This document shows positions 54,964-64,000 of a stretch of 64,000 nt of DNA, in pieces. Within the stretch, counting starts at the first letter, position 1. Every line of letters begins with the position of its first letter. The stretch is taken from assembly GCA_052386745.1 (NCBI GenBank), contig JBQTJW010000005.1, forward strand, positions 62,001 through 126,000, written 5' to 3'. Under the pieces are notes generated by a model that was not told the DNA's origin, did no database searches, and was given only the letters and a program-made list of their open reading frames with translations. The position numbers and the translations under genes are program-made. This DNA is from Panacagrimonas sp052386745 (GTDB taxonomy: Bacteria > Pseudomonadota > Gammaproteobacteria > Nevskiales > Nevskiaceae).

Positions 54964-55911
54964 TCACGAAGTGGCGAGCCAGTCGCGCGGGCGCAGGTAG
55001 TCGTAAAGCAACTCGGCCTCGGGCGAGCCCGGCGCCGGGTGCAGGTCGTAGCGCCAGCGCACTTCCGGCGGCATGGACATGAGGATGGACTCGCTGCGCC
55101 CGCCCGATTGCAGGCCGAACAGCGTGCCGCGGTCCCACACCAGGTTGAATTCCACGTAGCGCCCGCGCCGCACCAGCTGCCAGTTGCGCTCGCGCTCGCC
55201 GTAGGGCGTATCGCTGCGGCGCCCGACGATGGGCAGGTAGGCGGGCAGAAAGCTGTCGCCGATGGCGCGGATGAGCGCAAAGCTCGCCTCGAAGCCGTTC
55301 TCGTGCCAGTCGTCGCAGAACAGCCCGCCTACGCCGCGGGTTTCGTCGCGGTGCTTGAGGTAGAAGTATTCGTCGCAGCGCTGCTTGAGCCGCGGGTAGA
55401 TGCCGGCGGCAACCGAATCGCAGGCACGCCGGGCCGTGTCGTGCCAGTGCACGGCGTCGTCCCGGAACGGGTAGTACGGCGTCAGGTCGTAGCCGCCGCC
55501 GAACCACCACACCGGGTTGGCGCCGGGCTTTTCGGCCACGAGGTAGCGCACGTTGAGGTGGGTGGTGGGCACGTACGGATTGCGCGGGTGCAGCACCAGC
55601 GACACGCCCATGGCGCGAAAGCCGCGGCCCGCGAGTTCCGGTCGCGCGGCGCTGGCCGACGGCGGCAGGCGCGACCCGTGCACCAGCGAGAACCCCACGC
55701 CGGCGCGCTCGAACACGCCGCCGCCTTCGAGGATGCGCGTGACGCCGCCGCCGCCCTCGGCGCGCGTCCACTCGTCGCGGCCGAAGTGCTGCGTGCCGTC
55801 CACCTGCTCCAGCGCCGCGCACAGCCGCGCCTGGAGATCGCGCAGCCAGGCCTCGACCGCCGCGGCGTCGGGCAACGCGTCCGCCGGCGTCATCTGCCTG
55901 CTCGGCGTCAT
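54964..55911 (-). CDS. hemF: Oxygen-dependent coproporphyrinogen III oxidase
   Basis: 315 residues from ATG 55911, overlapping the tsaC stop by four bases; ATG 55893 is an alternative. Family motifs are MGVSLVLHPRNPYVPTTHLN, WWFGGGYDLTPYYPF, FCDDWHENGFEASFALIRAI and YVEFNLVWDRGTLFGLQSGG. It converts coproporphyrinogen III to protoporphyrinogen IX with oxygen, supplying haem for the oxidase encoded elsewhere in the window. Confidence 0.96.
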   Translation of the reverse strand: MTPSRQMTPADALPDAAAVEAWLRDLQARLCAALEQVDGTQHFGRDEWTRAEGGGGVTRILEGGGVFERAGVGFSLVHGSRLPPSASAARPELAGRGFRAMGVSLVLHPRNPYVPTTHLNVRYLVAEKPGANPVWWFGGGYDLTPYYPFRDDAVHWHDTARRACDSVAAGIYPRLKQRCDEYFYLKHRDETRGVGGLFCDDWHENGFEASFALIRAIGDSFLPAYLPIVGRRSDTPYGERERNWQLVRRGRYVEFNLVWDRGTLFGLQSGGRSESILMSMPPEVRWRYDLHPAPGSPEAELLYDYLRPRDWLATS

Positions 55912-56462
55912 CGGCGCAGGATGTGGCCGGTCACGGCGTCGCGGATGGACGTGGGCCGCGTCAGCCCGCCCAGCGTGCCGGGCAGCAGGTAATCCAGCTT
56001 CTGGCGGAAGTACAGCCGCACCTGGGTCGGGCTGAGCGCCGGGTCGCGCCCCGCCGGGTTGGCACTGGTGGAGACGATGGCGCCGCCAAAGCGCTCGCAC
56101 AGGGCGCGGGTTTCGGCGTGCGCCGTCACCCGCACCGCCACCGTCGGCTGGTCGCCGCTGATCCAGGCCGGCGTGTCCTCACTGCAGGGAAACACCCAGG
56201 TGGCGGGGCCGGGCCAGGTCACGCTGGCGCGCCGCAGCACGTTCTTGGAGGGCACGTCGATGAAGTCCGCCAGCTGATCCAGGTGGGCGGCGACCAGGAT
56301 CACGCCCTTCTCCCAGGGCCGGCGCTTGAGCGCCAGCAGTCGCATGCACGCGGTCTCGTTCCAGGGGTCGGCGCCCAGGCCCCAGACCGCCTCGGTCGGG
56401 TAGGCGATGACCCCGCCGCGGCGCAGGGCGGCAGCGGCAAGACGCAGGGAAACCGGGTTCAT
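55908..56462 (-). CDS. tsaC: Threonylcarbamoyl-AMP synthase
   Basis: 184 residues from ATG 56462. It has the YrdC fold motifs GGVIAYPTEAVWGLGADPWN, LALKRRPWEKG, TWVFPCS and GGAIVSTSANPAGRDP. It makes threonylcarbamoyl-AMP for the t6A modification of tRNAs reading ANN codons. It is the short TsaC form without the C-terminal Sua5 domain. It heads the pair with hemF. Confidence 0.94.
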   Translation of the reverse strand: MNPVSLRLAAAALRRGGVIAYPTEAVWGLGADPWNETACMRLLALKRRPWEKGVILVAAHLDQLADFIDVPSKNVLRRASVTWPGPATWVFPCSEDTPAWISGDQPTVAVRVTAHAETRALCERFGGAIVSTSANPAGRDPALSPTQVRLYFRQKLDYLLPGTLGGLTRPTSIRDAVTGHILRR

Positions 56463-56529
56463 GGCTGGGCACGCGGCGCGCCGCGCATCGGGGGTGTGGA
56501 CATGCCGCGAATGATACGGGGCCGGGCGC

Positions 56530-59034
56530 TCAGGTACCGCGCGGCTTGGCGCGGTGAGTGGCGGCGGCGGCGCGCGGATCGTCCGGCCAGGGATGGCGCG
56601 GGTAGCGGCCGCGCAGGTCCTTGCGCACCTCGGCGTAGCCGCGCGCCCAGAACCCGGCCAGGTCCTGCGTCACCGCCACCGGGCGCTGCGCCGGTGACAG
56701 CAGGTGCAGCAGCACGCGGATGCGCCCCTCGCACACCGTGGGGGTGTCGTGGCTGCCGAACATCTCCTGCAGCTTGACCTCCAGCACCGGCGGCGCGCCG
56801 GGCTCGTAGCGCAGGGCGCGCGTCTGTCCGGACGGAACCGTGAGTTGCGCCGGCGCGAGCCGCGCCAGCTGCTGCTGCGCGGCGTAGTCGAGCCGGGCGT
56901 TGAAGATGGCGCACAGGTCCAGCGCCGCCAGGTGCGCGCGGCGCGTGACGCCGTCCAGGTAGGGCGCAAGCCAGTCATCCAGCGTCGCCAGAAGGTGGTC
57001 GTCGGACACGTCCGGCCAGCCCGAGTCCGGCATCCAGGCGCGCAGGCTGAGCACGCGCGCCTGCCATTGGCGCGCAGCCTCGCTCCACGGCAGGCAGGCC
57101 AGCCCCAGGGCGCGGATGCCCTCGATCATCGTGGCGCGGCCGGCCTCGCCGGGCTGGGCGATGCGCCGCGCCGACAGCACGATGGCGCCCAGGCGCTGCT
57201 GCTCCTCGGCGACGACGATCTCCTGCTGCGCGTCCCAGCGCACCTCCCGCGTGCTGGCGATGCGCGCGGCGTGTTCGGCGCGCACGCGCGCCTCGTCGAT
57301 GGCGCAGGCCAGGCGGATGCGCCGGTGCGCGCCGGGGTCCCAGTGCGCGATGGAAAGCCATTCGGACCGCGCCAGCGGGTCGGTTTCCGGCAGCCGCGCC
57401 TCGCCGCCGTCCACGCACAGGAAGGCCACCTCGCGCGCGCCGCGACCGGCGCCGTGGGCGGCCTCGCGCAGTCCATCGCGCCGCCGCGCCAGGCGTTCCG
57501 GGAAAGCTTGCGAGACCAGGGCGGGCACCTCGTCCAGGCGCGGAGCTTCGCGCGCGGCGCCGTCGTCGCGCAGCAGCCGGGTGAACTGGCGCACGGCCTC
57601 GTCCACGCGGCGGCGCTGGACCGGGTCGGGACTGCCGCGGCGCAGGGCTTCCACGCGCTCCACCAGGTCGGTGCCGGCGCCGGCGTCGCGCTCGTCCAGC
57701 GCGGCCGCCAGCCACGCACCGCTTTCGATTGCGCCGCGTGCGCGCGCCGTCAGCAACAGTTGCGCGAAGCGCGGCGCGGTGGGCAGGCGCGCCAGTTCAC
57801 GGCCGTGCGGCGTGATGCGGCCGGCCGCGTCCACCGCGCCCAGTTCGGTCAGCAGCTGGCGCGCGTAACTCCAGTTGGCGGCGGCGGGCGGGTCCATGAA
57901 GGCGAGCGCGGATGGGTCGCTCACGCCCCAGGCGGCGAGTTCCAGCGCCAGCCGGGTGAGGTCGGCGGCGAGGATGTCCGGCGTGTCGTGCGCCGCCAGC
58001 GCACCCTGCTGGTCCTGGCTCCACAGCCGGTAGGCGGTGCCGGGGCCGAGGCGGCCCGCGCGGCCGGCGCGCTGCTCGGCCGAGGCACGGGACACTCGCA
58101 GCGTATCCAGGCGGTTGGCGCCGGCCCCCAGGTCGAAACGCGCGGCGCGCACGTAGCCGCCGTCGACCACGGTGGTGACACCTTCCACGGTCAGGCTGGT
58201 CTGGGCGATGTTGGTGGCCAGGATCACCTTGCGCCGCCCCTGCGCATCCGGCGCCAGCGCCAGGTCCTGCTCGGTGGTCGGCAGCTCGCCGTACAGCGGG
58301 CGGATGGCGAGCGCCGGCGCAGCCGCTTCCAGCCGCCGCTGCGCGCGGCGGATCTCGCCGGCGCCGGGGAGGAAGGCGAGCACGTCGCCGCCGGTTTCGG
58401 CCAGCGCGCGCAACACGCCACTGGCGACGGCCTCGTCCAGCCGCGCATCCGGCTTCTGCGCCAGGTAGCGCAGGCTCACCGGGAACATGCGGCCGCTGGC
58501 CTCGACCACCGGCGCGCCGCCCAGCAGCCGCGCCACGCGCGCGGTGTCCAGCGTGGCCGACATCACCAGCACGCGCAGTTCCGGCCGCAGGGTGGCGCGG
58601 GCGTCGAGCGTCAGCGCCAGCGCCAGGTCGGCGTCCAGGCTGCGCTCGTGGAACTCGTCGAAGATCACCAGTCCCACGCCGGGAAGCTCGGGGTCGGCCT
58701 GCAGGCGCCGCGTCAGCAGGCCCTCGGTGACCACCTCGATGCGCGTGGCGCTGGAGATGCGCCGCTCGAAGCGCACCTGGTAGCCCACGGTGTCGCCGGC
58801 CTTCTCGCCCAGCAGCTGCGCCATGCGCGCGGCCGAGGCGCGCGCCGCCACCCGGCGCGGCTCCAGCATCACGATGCGCCCGCCCGCGAGCCAGGGCAGG
58901 TCCAGCAGCATCAGCGGCACCAGCGTGGTCTTGCCCGAGCCCGGCGGCGCCGCCAGCACCGCGCTGCCCGTGGTTTCGAGCGCGCGGTTGAGCGCCGGCA
59001 CGGCCTCGCGCACCGGGTAGTCGGGGAGTGTCAT
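56530..59034 (-). CDS. hrpB: ATP-dependent DEAH-type helicase HrpB
   Basis: 834 residues from ATG 59034. Walker A is LAAPPGSGKTTLVPLMLL, motif II is VIFDEFHERSLD, motif III MSATLDTARV and motif VI EQRAGRAGRLGPG. The HA2 and HrpB-specific C-terminal domains follow, with NFNARLDYAAQQQ-like sequence and the end AGFWARGYAEVRKDLRGRYP. It is an RNA helicase-like protein of unclear cell role. It lies 67 bases upstream of tsaC on the same strand. Confidence 0.95.
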   Translation of the reverse strand: MTLPDYPVREAVPALNRALETTGSAVLAAPPGSGKTTLVPLMLLDLPWLAGGRIVMLEPRRVAARASAARMAQLLGEKAGDTVGYQVRFERRISSATRIEVVTEGLLTRRLQADPELPGVGLVIFDEFHERSLDADLALALTLDARATLRPELRVLVMSATLDTARVARLLGGAPVVEASGRMFPVSLRYLAQKPDARLDEAVASGVLRALAETGGDVLAFLPGAGEIRRAQRRLEAAAPALAIRPLYGELPTTEQDLALAPDAQGRRKVILATNIAQTSLTVEGVTTVVDGGYVRAARFDLGAGANRLDTLRVSRASAEQRAGRAGRLGPGTAYRLWSQDQQGALAAHDTPDILAADLTRLALELAAWGVSDPSALAFMDPPAAANWSYARQLLTELGAVDAAGRITPHGRELARLPTAPRFAQLLLTARARGAIESGAWLAAALDERDAGAGTDLVERVEALRRGSPDPVQRRRVDEAVRQFTRLLRDDGAAREAPRLDEVPALVSQAFPERLARRRDGLREAAHGAGRGAREVAFLCVDGGEARLPETDPLARSEWLSIAHWDPGAHRRIRLACAIDEARVRAEHAARIASTREVRWDAQQEIVVAEEQQRLGAIVLSARRIAQPGEAGRATMIEGIRALGLACLPWSEAARQWQARVLSLRAWMPDSGWPDVSDDHLLATLDDWLAPYLDGVTRRAHLAALDLCAIFNARLDYAAQQQLARLAPAQLTVPSGQTRALRYEPGAPPVLEVKLQEMFGSHDTPTVCEGRIRVLLHLLSPAQRPVAVTQDLAGFWARGYAEVRKDLRGRYPRHPWPDDPRAAAATHRAKPRGT

Positions 59035-59148
59035 CCGGCCATTCTGCCGCAAGGCCCTGCGCTGCCCGGGCGCGGGGCGCATCGTTCATCGTGGAGCCGC
59101 GACATTCAGCGGCGATGCGCTCCACACGCCCGGAATGCGGCCCGGACT

Positions 59149-60021
59149 TCAGCCGAGCAGAAGCCGCTCCAGAACGCCGATGCGGAACACTACCCAGAGG
59201 CCGAGCCCGGCACTGAACGCGCCCACGCAGGCCGTGAGCCCGTGGTGCAGGCCGCTGAGCGTTGCGGCCGACGCGCGCAGCGGCAGGGCCATGACCAGGC
59301 ACAGCGCCGCCATCCCGAGGATGGAGCCCAGGCCGAACAGCAGGATGTACAGCAGGCCCGTCGCGACCGTGGGTCCGCCCACCGCGCCGAGCACCACCAG
59401 GGCCGCCGAGCCCGCCATGCCGTGCATGACGCCGACCAGCACGGCGCGGCCCGGACCTGGCGCGGCATGCTCGTGCCGATGGACCAGCGACCGGTGCCGG
59501 CGATCGGCGATCAGGTCGAAGCTTTGTGCCGCGAAGTCCGGCACGGCGTCACCTGCCCTGGCTTGCGGCTCGCGGTGGCTGTGCGCGTGCAGATGCACCC
59601 GCCCGTCGCCGTGGTCGTGGGCGTGAAAGTGCACGCGCTGCCGTCGCAGGCGGCGCAGCACATCGATGCCGAGCCCGACCAGCATCAGCCCGACGCCCAG
59701 TTCCAGCGCCTGCTCCAGCCGCGCCGGAATCGAGCGCCCGCCGATCAGCGCCACGCCGCCAAACAGCAGCAGCGCAAGGGTATGGCCCAGGCCCCAGGCC
59801 GCGCCCTGGCGCAGCGCATCGCCCAACCCGCCCCGGCGTGTCGCCAGCGTCGCCACGGCGGCCAGGTGATCGGCCTCGGTGGCGTGCTTCATCCCCAGCA
59901 GGAAGCCCGCGAGTAGCAGCGAAAGCAGGCTCACGCTGGCGCTCGGGCAGGCCGCGTGAAAACGGGGCGCCACGGGCCGAAGAGGCCGGTGTTGGCCGTT
60001 TGATCCCACCGTGACGCCCAC
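59149..60021 (-). CDS. Nickel/cobalt transporter-like permease (NiCoT/UreH family)
   Basis: 290 residues from a GTG at 60021 with GGGGA nine bases upstream; a GTG at 59934, just before the first membrane segment, is an alternative. The signature is GMKHATEADHLAAVATLA, an H-x4-D-H metal motif of the nickel/cobalt transporter superfamily. A cytoplasmic loop (about 125-150) is His-rich (HFHAHDHGDGRVHLHAHSH), and HRHEH follows later. MHGMAGSAALVVLGAV is a second motif. It probably moves nickel or cobalt, but no urease or hydrogenase genes are nearby. Confidence 0.82.
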   Translation of the reverse strand: MGVTVGSNGQHRPLRPVAPRFHAACPSASVSLLSLLLAGFLLGMKHATEADHLAAVATLATRRGGLGDALRQGAAWGLGHTLALLLFGGVALIGGRSIPARLEQALELGVGLMLVGLGIDVLRRLRRQRVHFHAHDHGDGRVHLHAHSHREPQARAGDAVPDFAAQSFDLIADRRHRSLVHRHEHAAPGPGRAVLVGVMHGMAGSAALVVLGAVGGPTVATGLLYILLFGLGSILGMAALCLVMALPLRASAATLSGLHHGLTACVGAFSAGLGLWVVFRIGVLERLLLG

Positions 60022-60084
60022 TTCATGCGGTCCCCATTGACTGGCGTGCGAGCTCCCGGACCACGGCCTGGAATTTTCGGCCGC

Positions 60085-60990
60085 TCAGGCCACCAGCCGG
60101 CTCTTGTTGAGCGCCAGCGTCGCTGCTGCCGTGCGTGTTTCAACGCCGAGTTTCATGTAGATGTGCTCGAGATGCTTGTTCACCGTGCGCGGGCTGCTTT
60201 CCAGGATGCTGGCGATGTCGGGCGTGGTCTTGCCCAGCGCCACCCAGTACAGCACTTCACCCTCGCGCGCGGTGAGGCGCAACGTGCGGCTGAGCACGGC
60301 CGGTTCGGGGACCGGATCGTTGCGGCGGATCAGCAGGAGCTGAGTGTCCGGCGTATCGCTGCGCAGGCGGCTGAATACCAGGCGCTGGCCGGCGGAAATC
60401 AGGCTGACGGATTCTTCGGCATCCGCACCCTTCGCATCCATCCACCGGCGCACCGGGGCCGGGAGCTGGTCGCTGGATTCGAGCAGCGTCGAGATCCAGC
60501 GCTGCGCCAGCGGCGTGGCCCACTTCAGCGAGTGGTCGGCGTTGACGGCCACGATGGCATCGCCGGCCGCATCGGCGGCGTTCTGGGTTTCCGCCACGCG
60601 GCGGCGGCTGCGGAGGTGCGCCTCGATTCGCGCCAGTAGCTCAGGTTCGCGCAGAGGCTTGGTCACGTAGTCCACGCCACCGGAACGAAAACCCCGCAGC
60701 ACGTCGTCCGTTCGCGTGAGCCCGGTCATGAAAACAACGGGAATCTCGCGCGTGCTCAGATCGTCCTTGAGGCGACGGCAGGTCTCGAATCCGTCCAGCC
60801 CGGGCATGAGGGCATCCAGCAGGATGAGGTCGGGCGGCGCGCGGCGCGCGCTGTCCAGCGCCATGGCGCCGCTGGTGGCCACTCGAACCACGTAGCCGTC
60901 CTGGCGCAGGGCTCCGTGGAGCAGCGCGAGATTGTCGGGTGCGTCGTCAACGATCAGCACCACCGCTGCGTCGGTTTGAGGGTTCAGCAT
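60085..60990 (-). CDS. LuxR-type response regulator
   Basis: 301 residues from ATG 60990. A receiver domain (10-130) has IVDDAPDN, phospho-Asp in PDLILLDALMPGLDGF and Lys in YVTKPL. A middle region (about 140-225) is PAS-like. The C-terminal LuxR helix-turn-helix is LTAREGEVLYWVALGKTTPD, then SPRTVNKHLEHIYMKLGVET. It is overlapped by 44 bases by the upstream hybrid kinase gene, its clear partner. Its target genes are unknown. Confidence 0.93.
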   Translation of the reverse strand: MLNPQTDAAVVLIVDDAPDNLALLHGALRQDGYVVRVATSGAMALDSARRAPPDLILLDALMPGLDGFETCRRLKDDLSTREIPVVFMTGLTRTDDVLRGFRSGGVDYVTKPLREPELLARIEAHLRSRRRVAETQNAADAAGDAIVAVNADHSLKWATPLAQRWISTLLESSDQLPAPVRRWMDAKGADAEESVSLISAGQRLVFSRLRSDTPDTQLLLIRRNDPVPEPAVLSRTLRLTAREGEVLYWVALGKTTPDIASILESSPRTVNKHLEHIYMKLGVETRTAAATLALNKSRLVA

Positions 60991-63900
60991 GTTGAATGAC
61001 CTCTTCGAGTGCAGTCAGGAAAGGAACGAGGCGGAATCTCTGGATGTGAGCCCGCAGGTTCTGGGTGAATGCAAGAAAGCGTCCATCGTCGCCGTCGATC
61101 CGGTCCAGAAGCAGCACGATGTCGTCGATGCGGCCCAGCCGCCCCAGTTCGCGCAGGTGCTCCAGCAGCGATTGCGCAGGAATGGCATGAGCATCGGGCG
61201 CGGAATCCGGCACCTCGGGCAGCGGCGCCGGGGTCGTCTCGGACTCGTCGCGGCCAATCCATTCGAGCGCCAGCGCCTGGCCGACGGCGGTCAGCACGGC
61301 GTTGACGTTGACAGGCTTGACCATGAACGGGATTGCGCCCAGGTCGTGACCCTTCTCGCGCTCCGAAGCGTCGGCGGAAATCACGATCACCGGCGCCGTA
61401 CTCAAGCCGTTCTGGCGCATCAGGCGCGCGGTTTCCCAGCCGTCCATCCCGGGCATGTTGATGTCGAGCAGGACCAGGTCCGGAACGAACAACGGCGCCA
61501 GCCGAAGAGCCTCCACACCAGACGGAACCTGCGCAAGCACGAACCCCAGGGGCTCCAGGAGATTGACCAGGAATTCGCGATCCACCGGCTCGTTGTCCAC
61601 CACCAGCACGCGTCGCCTTGGCCCCCGGTAGCCCTTCATTTCGGGCACGACCGCCTGCCCGCGCGGCCGCGGATTGCGCACTTCCGGCAGGAACAGGCGC
61701 ACCCGGAACACGCTGCCCGCATCGGGCCTGCTGGATGCGCTCAGCTCGCCGCCCATGAGGTCGGTCAGCAGCTTGGCGATGGTCAGGCCCAGCCCGGTGC
61801 CATCGATGGCGTGCGCGTTGGCACCGCGTTCGAACGGCTGGAACACGCGCTGCAGATCGTCCTCGCTCAGGCCCACGCCGGAATCGCGCACCTCGAACAC
61901 GGCGGTGTCACGCCGGAACTCCAGGTGCAGCCGCACCTCGCCGCGGTCGGTGAACTTGATCGCATTGCCGATGAGATTGATCAGGATCTGGCCCAGGCGC
62001 TTCTGGTCCGCACGAACCACCGGCGGCACCTTGGTGGCCGCCTCGTACACGAAGGCGATCCGCTTCTGCGCCGCCTGCGGCTTGAACATCTCGACGATGG
62101 CGGCAATGAACTCCGGAAGGTGGAGTTCGGCCGTCTCCAGCTTCAGCTTGCCGGACTCGATGCTCGCGATATCCAGCAAGCCGTCCACCAGCGACACCAG
62201 ATGCTCGCCACTCATGCGAATCACCGAGAGCGCCAGCCGCCGCTGTTCGGCCGGCACCCAGTCGCCGCGTTCCAGCACCTGTGCGTAGCCCAGCACGCTG
62301 TTCAGCGGCGTGCGCAGCTCATGGCTCACGCCGGTGATGTAGCGCGTCTTGGCCTGATTGGCCCGTTCGGCAGCACGCGTGGCGGCCTGCAGGGCGAGGT
62401 CGGTGCGCTTGTGCGCCTCGATCTCTTCCATCAGCAGCTGTGTCTGGCGATTGGACTCTTCCTGCGCCACCCGGCGCGTTTCGGTGGTCAGCACCAGCCA
62501 CCAGCACACCACGCCGCAGACCACTAGCACCGCGACGAAGGTCTTGATCGACATGTCGAACAGCGCGGTGTCGAGAGCCCCGGGCGAGGCTTCCAGGCTC
62601 GACAGTTCCTGCCCGTACATCAGCGCGAAGATTGTCGCCAGCGTCCCGCCGACAAACAGCAGCAGCAGCACGTAATGCCTCAGCCGGGTGTTCATGCGTG
62701 CAGACAGCGGCCCCAGCAGGAGCCAGCCCATTGCGGCACCCGCCTGCTGCGCCAGCGTCGCCTTTGGCTTGCACAGGTCGTTGCAGCGCGCATCCAGCGT
62801 GCAGCACAGGGAGCAGATCGGCCCACGGTAGGCCGGGCACAGGGCCATGTCCTCGCCGTCGTAGGACTTCTCGCAGACGCAGCAGCGTCGATCGTCCGGC
62901 CCCAGCGGATCCACCGGTCGCGCGATGTAGTAGCGGCCGTCGGTGGCCCAGGCAATCAGCGGCGCGGTGACCAGGGCCGTCAGCAGCGCGATGAAGGCGG
63001 AAAATGCCTGCGCGGCCTCACCGAACAGGCCGGTAAAGGCCAGGATCGACACGACCGAGGCCACGACCATGGCGCCGACGCCTACCGGGTTGATGTCGTA
63101 GAGGTGGGCGCGTTTGAACTCGATGCCCCTGGGGCTCAGGCCCAGCGGCTTGTTGATGACCAGGTCGGCCACCAGCGCCCCCACCCAGCTGATGGCCACG
63201 TTCGAGTACAGCGCGAGCACGTCCTCCAGCAGGCGGAACACGTCCAGCGCCATCAGCGCGAGCGCGATCCCCACGTTGAACACCAGCCACACCACCCGGC
63301 CGGGATGGCTATGCGTCAGCCGGGCGAAGAAGTTTGACCATGCCAGCGACCCGGCGTACGCGTTGGTAACGTTGATCTTGATCTGCGACAGCACCACGAA
63401 GATGCCCGTCACGACCAGCACCAGGTCGGCCGATTCAAACACGTAGCCGAAACCGATCCGGTACATCTCCGTGGGCTCCACCGCCTTCGCCGGTGAAATC
63501 TCGTGCTGGATGGCGACGAACGCCAGCAGCGCGCCGCCCAGCATCTTCAGCGCGCCCAGGCCGATCCAGCCTGGGCCTGCCGACAGCACGCAGAAGACCC
63601 AGCGCCGGCGATTCTTACCTGTCGCCTCGGGCATGAAGCGCAGGAAATCGATCTGCTCGCCGACCTGCGCCACCATCGACAGCAGGACGCTGCACGCGGA
63701 GCCGAACAGCAAGAGGGTGAATCCGCTGCCCTCCCCGCTGAAACCGGCGAAGCTCGGCAACGCCGCCACCATGCCGGGCTCACGCGCCACGATGAAGGCG
63801 AACGGCAGGACCATCAGCGCCAGCCAGAACGGCTGCGTCCAGGCCTGGAGTCGGCTGATCAGCGAGATGCCGTGCGTCACCAGTGGAATGATCACCAGTG

Positions 63901-64000
63901 CGCTGGCGAGATAGCCCCAGGTCAGCGGCAACCCGAAACAGAATTTGAGCGCCTGAGCGAGGATCGTGGCTTCCAGCGCAAAGAAGATGAAGGTGAACGA
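60947..64000 (-). CDS. Hybrid histidine kinase with NCS1-type permease N-terminus (5' end outside window)
   Basis: The frame is open to the window edge, so the start lies beyond 64000; at least 1017 residues are seen. Residues before and after a TTG at 63931 read like a nucleobase-cation symporter (NCS1) permease, including VNVTNAYAGSLAWSNFFARL-type sequence and about nine hydrophobic segments. A Cys-rich stretch (CCVCEKSYDG, ALCPAYRGPICSLCC) comes next, then more membrane segments. The kinase has phospho-His in GVSHELRTPLNSV (about residue 535 after the TTG), an ATPase domain with NLIGNAIKF and GTGLGLTIAK, and a receiver with LVLLDINMPGMDGW (about 821). A helical tail may be an Hpt-like or docking module. 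It overlaps the response regulator gene. Confidence 0.9.
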   Translation of the reverse strand, partial: SFTFIFFALEATILAQALKFCFGLPLTWGYLASALVIIPLVTHGISLISRLQAWTQPFWLALMVLPFAFIVAREPGMVAALPSFAGFSGEGSGFTLLLFGSACSVLLSMVAQVGEQIDFLRFMPEATGKNRRRWVFCVLSAGPGWIGLGALKMLGGALLAFVAIQHEISPAKAVEPTEMYRIGFGYVFESADLVLVVTGIFVVLSQIKINVTNAYAGSLAWSNFFARLTHSHPGRVVWLVFNVGIALALMALDVFRLLEDVLALYSNVAISWVGALVADLVINKPLGLSPRGIEFKRAHLYDINPVGVGAMVVASVVSILAFTGLFGEAAQAFSAFIALLTALVTAPLIAWATDGRYYIARPVDPLGPDDRRCCVCEKSYDGEDMALCPAYRGPICSLCCTLDARCNDLCKPKATLAQQAGAAMGWLLLGPLSARMNTRLRHYVLLLLFVGGTLATIFALMYGQELSSLEASPGALDTALFDMSIKTFVAVLVVCGVVCWWLVLTTETRRVAQEESNRQTQLLMEEIEAHKRTDLALQAATRAAERANQAKTRYITGVSHELRTPLNSVLGYAQVLERGDWVPAEQRRLALSVIRMSGEHLVSLVDGLLDIASIESGKLKLETAELHLPEFIAAIVEMFKPQAAQKRIAFVYEAATKVPPVVRADQKRLGQILINLIGNAIKFTDRGEVRLHLEFRRDTAVFEVRDSGVGLSEDDLQRVFQPFERGANAHAIDGTGLGLTIAKLLTDLMGGELSASSRPDAGSVFRVRLFLPEVRNPRPRGQAVVPEMKGYRGPRRRVLVVDNEPVDREFLVNLLEPLGFVLAQVPSGVEALRLAPLFVPDLVLLDINMPGMDGWETARLMRQNGLSTAPVIVISADASEREKGHDLGAIPFMVKPVNVNAVLTAVGQALALEWIGRDESETTPAPLPEVPDSAPDAHAIPAQSLLEHLRELGRLGRIDDIVLLLDRIDGDDGRFLAFTQNLRAHIQRFRLVPFLTALEEVIQHAEPSNRRSGGADR

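Noticed and set aside
56704..59916. 1070-codon plus-strand frame
   Set aside because: It is antisense to hrpB and the nickel-type permease, with low-complexity Arg/Gln/His/Gly content and no domain. Both genes on the other strand are clearly conserved.

Overview
The window looks like chromosomal DNA of a high-GC, aerobic, Gram-negative proteobacterium. A betaproteobacterium, or a close gammaproteobacterial relative, fits best. The evidence is a cytochrome c oxidase locus with a subunit II-cytochrome c fusion, a 38-residue small assembly protein, ctaG and SURF1; the adjacent slt-cca pair; an OxyR with cysteines at exactly 199 and 208; and a short-LID adenylate kinase. This placement is inferred from gene content, since no rRNA is present.

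Layout. 0-8 kb: the end of an HTTM-like protein, tatD, then a carbon-metabolism group (acyl-CoA ligase, sodium/solute symporter, acetyl-CoA hydrolase/CoA-transferase, thiolase, phasin-like protein). 8.3-13 kb: an exported PQQ- and haem-dependent alcohol dehydrogenase, a CocE-type hydrolase and a small exported protein. 13-21.3 kb: a catabolic block with two acyl-CoA dehydrogenases, an AtuC-like carboxyltransferase, a Rieske oxygenase, a 2-hydroxychromene-2-carboxylate isomerase-like protein and a FadH-type dienoyl-CoA reductase. It suggests breakdown of a branched or cyclic acid through CoA thioesters, but the substrate cannot be read from the sequence. murA follows.

22.9-29.2 kb: a compact integrated element of about 6.3 kb beside tRNA-Leu(UAA). 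It carries a P4-type integrase, an AlpA regulator, two small unknown proteins and a TOPRIM/SF3-like primase-helicase. Immediately downstream of the primase lies an array of 11 exact and 2 variant copies of the 9-mer GCGGGGACA in both orientations, with an AT-rich segment inside. This looks like an iteron replication origin. Six copies of AGTTACCCG near the two ends look like integrase arm sites. I found no capsid or cargo genes, so the element resembles a stripped-down P4-like satellite or integrative replicon. It is the most interesting part of the window.

29.3-38.1 kb: the aa3-type oxidase cluster. One block runs DUF2244, ctaC, ctaD, small protein, ctaG, ctaE. The other runs SURF1, a SCO-like protein, ctaA, ctaB with 4-base overlaps at every junction. 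A DUF2909 gene sits between them on the other strand. 38.3-42.6 kb: bioB-bioF-bioD, divergent comF, and an SRPBCC-like gene. 42.7-46.3 kb: adk, a membrane proton pyrophosphatase and a soluble pyrophosphatase. 46.3-60 kb: housekeeping genes (DUF3293, a COG1233 oxidoreductase, a REC-kinase, cca, slt, a TauE-type permease, oxyR, hemF, tsaC, hrpB and a nickel/cobalt-type permease). 60-64 kb: a LuxR-type response regulator overlapped by a large hybrid kinase whose N-terminus is an NCS1-type permease. That gene runs off the window.
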